This document shows positions 29,988 to 32,109 of a stretch of DNA of 32,109 nt, piece by piece. Positions within the stretch are counted from its first letter, which is position 1. Each line of letters opens with the position of its first letter. A program made the position numbers and the translations under genes. Source of the stretch: SVFI01 sp045535935 (GTDB lineage: Bacteria > Bacillota > Clostridia > Lachnospirales > Lachnospiraceae); the NCBI GenBank assembly GCA_045535935.1, contig JAZSMO010000024.1, positions 1 through 32,109 of the forward strand, read 5' to 3'. Under the pieces are notes generated by a model. It searched no databases. It had not been told where the DNA came from and saw only the letters and a list, made by a program, of their open reading frames with translations.

Positions 29988-31055
29988 CTCCGGTCTTTTT
30001 TCATCCAGATTCCAGGTGTGAAATCCATCCCCGCGGCAATACTCTTTTTCACTGCAGTTTTTACAATATTCGCTTTCCAAAGCCCTGTTCTGTCGGAACA
30101 CCTCAAATTTGTGGTTCCAAACATCCCAAAAATCATCCGTCCGAATGTTTCCCTGAATGGTTTGCGGTTTTCTGTCAATATCCAGACATGCACCGATATC
30201 ACCGTTATAAAAGATACCGCCTGTTTTAATTCCGGCCGCACATTTGTAATACCAATTGCGGAAGCGATGCTCATTTTCAACTCCAAGCCAATGATTACAA
30301 CCGTAGCAGATTTCAAAATCCTGTTCTTTTACTCGATTTTCTTTGATAAAATCAAGCATTTTCACATAGTCCTCTTTCTCCAACAATATTTCGTCATTGA
30401 ATTTGGCTCTTCCGATCGGTTCCACATTGATCAATCGCCATGTATTGATTCCCGTCCGTTTCATCACCTCGTACATTTCATGAAGCTGCTGAATATTTCT
30501 TTTGTGGACAACCGTAGTAATCATTACATTGTGAAACGATTCCTGCACTAGAAGTTCTACTGCCCGCATTGACTTTTCATATCCATCTGTCGTTTGACGA
30601 AACCAATTGTGCGTCTCCTCAAGTCCGTCAATGCTGACCGACACCGTCTTCATCCCTGCATATTTCAGCTGCTCCACCATCTGCTCATCAATCAAAGTCC
30701 CATTGGTGGTCATTCCCCAATGATATCCAAGCTCTGAAATCTCATGCATGAGATCCGCAAAACCCGGACGCAATAATGGTTCCCCACCCGTAATATTCAA
30801 AAACGGTTTCTTCTCTACCTTGTCTTTCAGATCTATTAGAAAATCTAAAATCTCCTTGTCCGTCAATGTGTTTTTCATTGCAACATCACCGCATTTGCTT
30901 CCGCAGTGCCTGCAATGTTCATTACAATTCAACGTCATCTCAATAAATAAGCTTTCCAAGCTCGGCTTCTGATAAAGTCCATTCACATAATCTTTTACCA
31001 TTTGCAAATGCTCCATCTTGTGCTCAATAGGTAAATCAGCATACTTGTCAATCAT
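29952..31055 (-). CDS. Radical SAM/SPASM peptide-maturase-like enzyme
   Basis: 367 aa. The SAM cluster motif C44-NEH-C48-RH-C51 is followed by NITGGEPLLRPGF (GGE), TTNGTLID and SVSIDGLEETHNWFR. The C-terminal half carries many cysteines in SPASM-like spacing (YKCAAGIKTGG, DIGACLDIDR, YCKNCSEKEYCRGDGF, LCMFQIYC), which would bind auxiliary Fe-S clusters. SPASM enzymes typically modify ribosomal peptides or proteins. It lies 25 bp downstream of a small peptide gene with repeated YGPAP motifs, its likely substrate. GAGGGAG precedes the ATG. A role in other protein or sugar maturation cannot be excluded. Confidence 0.88.
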   Translation of the reverse strand: MIDKYADLPIEHKMEHLQMVKDYVNGLYQKPSLESLFIEMTLNCNEHCRHCGSKCGDVAMKNTLTDKEILDFLIDLKDKVEKKPFLNITGGEPLLRPGFADLMHEISELGYHWGMTTNGTLIDEQMVEQLKYAGMKTVSVSIDGLEETHNWFRQTTDGYEKSMRAVELLVQESFHNVMITTVVHKRNIQQLHEMYEVMKRTGINTWRLINVEPIGRAKFNDEILLEKEDYVKMLDFIKENRVKEQDFEICYGCNHWLGVENEHRFRNWYYKCAAGIKTGGIFYNGDIGACLDIDRKPQTIQGNIRTDDFWDVWNHKFEVFRQNRALESEYCKNCSEKEYCRGDGFHTWNLDEKRPELCMFQIYCKFL

Positions 31056-31080
31056 CTGATTTTTCTCCCTCTTATCTCAG

Positions 31081-31353
31081 TTATTCTGTCGGCGCAGGTC
31101 CATATATGCACACTTCTGTCTCTTCTTCCGGCGCAAATACTTCTTCCTGCGTTTCTTCTTTATTTACATTATTTTCAGAAACTTGTTCCTTTGTTTCTTC
31201 CTCTTTTTCTTCCGTAGGCGCAACCTCTTCATAAGGCGCCGGTCCGTACACTTCTGCCATTTCTTCCTCCGCCGGATTAAATCCGCATCCGCCGGCCAAA
31301 GCTGCACTTACAATTGTCGTTGCCAACATCGCCTGCACTTTTTTATTTTTCAT
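31081..31353 (-). CDS. Small lipoprotein-like peptide with two YGPAP motifs, candidate substrate of the radical SAM enzyme
   Basis: 90 aa. A hydrophobic leader (VQAMLATTIVSAALAGGC) ends in a lipobox-like AGGC (C23). Then comes VYGPAPYEE at 35-43, a very acidic linker (about residues 44-80, Glu rich), and CIYGPAPTE at the extreme C-terminus (82-90). The repeated (V/I)YGPAP units, the second next to a Cys, look like modification sites. The gene comes first in a two-gene operon with the radical SAM/SPASM gene, with a consensus-like promoter. I do not recognise a named family. It may be a modified, surface-anchored peptide; alternatively it is simply a small lipoprotein. GGGGGATG precedes the ATG. 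Confidence 0.75.
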   Translation of the reverse strand: MKNKKVQAMLATTIVSAALAGGCGFNPAEEEMAEVYGPAPYEEVAPTEEKEEETKEQVSENNVNKEETQEEVFAPEEETEVCIYGPAPTE

Positions 31354-31411
31354 AGCTTACATCCCCCGTTTCCATCAAATGTACTTTTTTCTGCTCATTA
31401 TTTTTAATTGC

Positions 31412-31440
31412 ATTATAAAAAAGTATTTACATATCGTCAA
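31412..31440 (-). promoter_or_regulatory. Sigma-A promoter for the YGPAP peptide operon
   Basis: Minus-strand TTGACG (31440-31435), 17-bp spacer, TATAAT (31417-31412). One of the best promoters in the window, directly after the tRNA terminator. Confidence 0.8.
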
Positions 31441-31450
31441 CTTCGGAAAA

Positions 31451-31499
31451 CAAAAAATGCTTCAAAGCCTTGTAAATACTGGACTTTCAAGCATTTTTC
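31451..31499 (-). terminator. Terminator of the rRNA-tRNA transcript
   Basis: Minus strand: AAATGCTTGAAAG pairs with CTTTGAAGCATTT (one mismatch), followed by a T-run. Lies just after tRNA-Cys. Confidence 0.8.
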
Positions 31500-31505
31500 T
31501 TTTAG

Positions 31506-31576
31506 AGGCGCCAACCAGATTCGAACTGGTGATAGAGGTGTTGCAGACCTTTGCCTTACCACTTGGCTATGGCGCC
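31506..31576 (-). tRNA. tRNA-Cys (GCA)
   Basis: 71-nt cloverleaf: acceptor GGCGCCA/TGGCGCC with U73, anticodon GCA in CTGCAAC, T-arm with GTTCGAATC. CCA not encoded. Last tRNA before the terminator. Confidence 0.95.
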
Positions 31577-31622
31577 TTATCAACTATATTATAATATATG
31601 CAACTGATTTTGTAAATATAAA

Positions 31623-31694
31623 TGACCCCAACGGGAATCGAACCCGTGTTACCGCCGTGAAAGGGCGATGTCTTAACCGCTTGACCATGGGGCC
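31623..31694 (-). tRNA. tRNA-Glu (UUC)
   Basis: 72-nt cloverleaf: acceptor GGCCCCA/TGGGGTC with A73, anticodon TTC in the CTTTCAC loop, T-arm GGTTCGATTCC. CCA not encoded. Confidence 0.95.
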
Positions 31695-31889
31695 ATAGTG
31701 TTTCGCCTTTTTCAGGCTGGTTTTTCTTACTCTCGCACGGGCTTCGCCGTCGTGCTTGTGGTTGTTTTAACCGGACACTCTGCGACTCGACTAAATTCGA
31801 ACTTCGTCTGCGACTCGTTCTCATTAAGTCTCCCTGCAAAGCTTCGCACTAAGCTCGTTCTGCGCTTCGCTGAACGAGCAAGAGCTCTG
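31695..31889. other. Hairpin-rich spacer between tRNA-Asn and tRNA-Glu
   Basis: 195 bp, unusually long for a tRNA spacer. Holds GCTCGTTC/GAACGAGC (31853-31860 with 31872-31879, 8 bp), GCACG/CGTGC (31735-31739 with 31751-31755), GCCT/AGGC (31705-31717), and a GAGCA...TGCTC palindrome touching the tRNA-Asn 3' end. It is not a 5S rRNA and no gene is supported. Confidence 0.6.
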
Positions 31890-31962
31890 CTCCCCAAGTA
31901 GGACTCGAACCTACGACAACTCGGTTAACAGCCGAGTGCTCTACCGACTGAGCTATTGAGGA
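31890..31962 (-). tRNA. tRNA-Asn (GUU)
   Basis: 73-nt cloverleaf: acceptor TCCTCAA/TTGGGGA with one G-T pair and G73, anticodon GTT in the CTGTTAA loop, T-arm GGTTCGAGTCC. CCA not encoded. It follows the 23S rRNA by 68 bp. Confidence 0.95.
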
Positions 31963-32030
31963 TTATTCAAAGGCCATGCCTTCAAAACCGAATACTGAAA
32001 TCTCTCTTTTACATCCAACCTATCTCCTTC

Positions 32031-32109
32031 AGGATAAGCCCTCGACCGATTAGTACTTATCAGCTGAACGTATTGCTACGCTTACACCTTAAGCCTATCT
32101 ACCTCATAC
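32031..32109 (-). rRNA. 23S rRNA, 3' end (partial)
   Basis: Minus-strand reading contains GTGTAAGCGTAGCAATACG and AGTACTAATCGGTCGAGGGC, the conserved last ~80 nt of 23S rRNA. The exact 3' end is estimated at the GGCTTATCC motif; the gene continues beyond the window. Confidence 0.93.

Noticed and set aside
31567..31839. 90-codon frame over the tRNA region
   Set aside because: It runs through tRNA-Glu and the end of tRNA-Cys; not a protein gene.
1..32109. CRISPR array, insertion sequence with terminal repeats, or prophage
   Set aside because: No regularly spaced repeats, no complete transposase with ends, and no phage structural genes were seen; the Rpn proteins are nuclease-type and not shown to be mobile here.

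Overview
The window looks like the chromosome of a spore-forming anaerobic Firmicute, most likely a Lachnospiraceae-type member of the Clostridia. Reasons: spore-cortex-type hydrolases (SleB-like, CwlD), an oxygen-sensitive pyruvate formate-lyase system, the Firmicute clusters dnaB-rplI-gdpP and rpsF-ssb-rpsR, MecA, DUF951, strong AGGAGG ribosome binding sites with several TTG/GTG starts, and sigma-A-type promoters. The assignment comes from gene content only; no rRNA comparison could be run.

Layout. 1-175 (minus): edge-truncated, internally deleted copy of an Rpn-family nuclease gene. 234-6622 (minus): SleB-like hydrolase, dCMP deaminase, rpiB, tsaC, cwlD, a GH18 glycosidase and a small hypothetical gene. 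7122-8891: mecA (plus), converging on DUF1858 and DUF1461 genes (minus). 9108-12878 (plus): a fermentation module in which pyruvate formate-lyase is split. The core enzyme (679 aa) lacks its glycyl-radical domain. That domain is a separate 81-aa gene, and a 67-aa gene resembling only the start of the radical domain lies between them. pflA and a 2[4Fe-4S] ferredoxin follow. 13034-13789 (plus): an A+T-rich islet with a JAB/JAMM-like protein and a 54-aa partner, flanked by two near-identical terminators.

13827-19836 (minus): epimerase, dnaB-rplI-gdpP, aldo/keto reductase. 20154-20996 (plus): a full-length Rpn nuclease with a well-placed internal start and a leader hairpin that covers its ribosome binding site. 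21307-23463 (minus): two related secreted proteins of unknown family. 23713-25039 (minus): rpsF-ssb-rpsR and DUF951. 25077-28126 (minus): a cytosolic LacI-like sensor-GGDEF protein overlapping a sirtuin gene. 28247-29987 (plus): maf, an XRE regulator and a YjbR-alkyltransferase fusion. 29952-31353 (minus): a small lipoprotein-like peptide with two YGPAP motifs, followed by a radical SAM/SPASM enzyme. 31506-32109 (minus): the 3' end of a 23S rRNA followed by tRNA-Asn, tRNA-Glu and tRNA-Cys, with no 5S rRNA in the sequence shown.

The strongest candidates for something new are the split pyruvate formate-lyase with its intervening radical-less paralogue, the Rpn pair (one full gene with an internal start, one natural deletion keeping only the C-terminal part), the YGPAP peptide/radical SAM pair, and the JAB islet.
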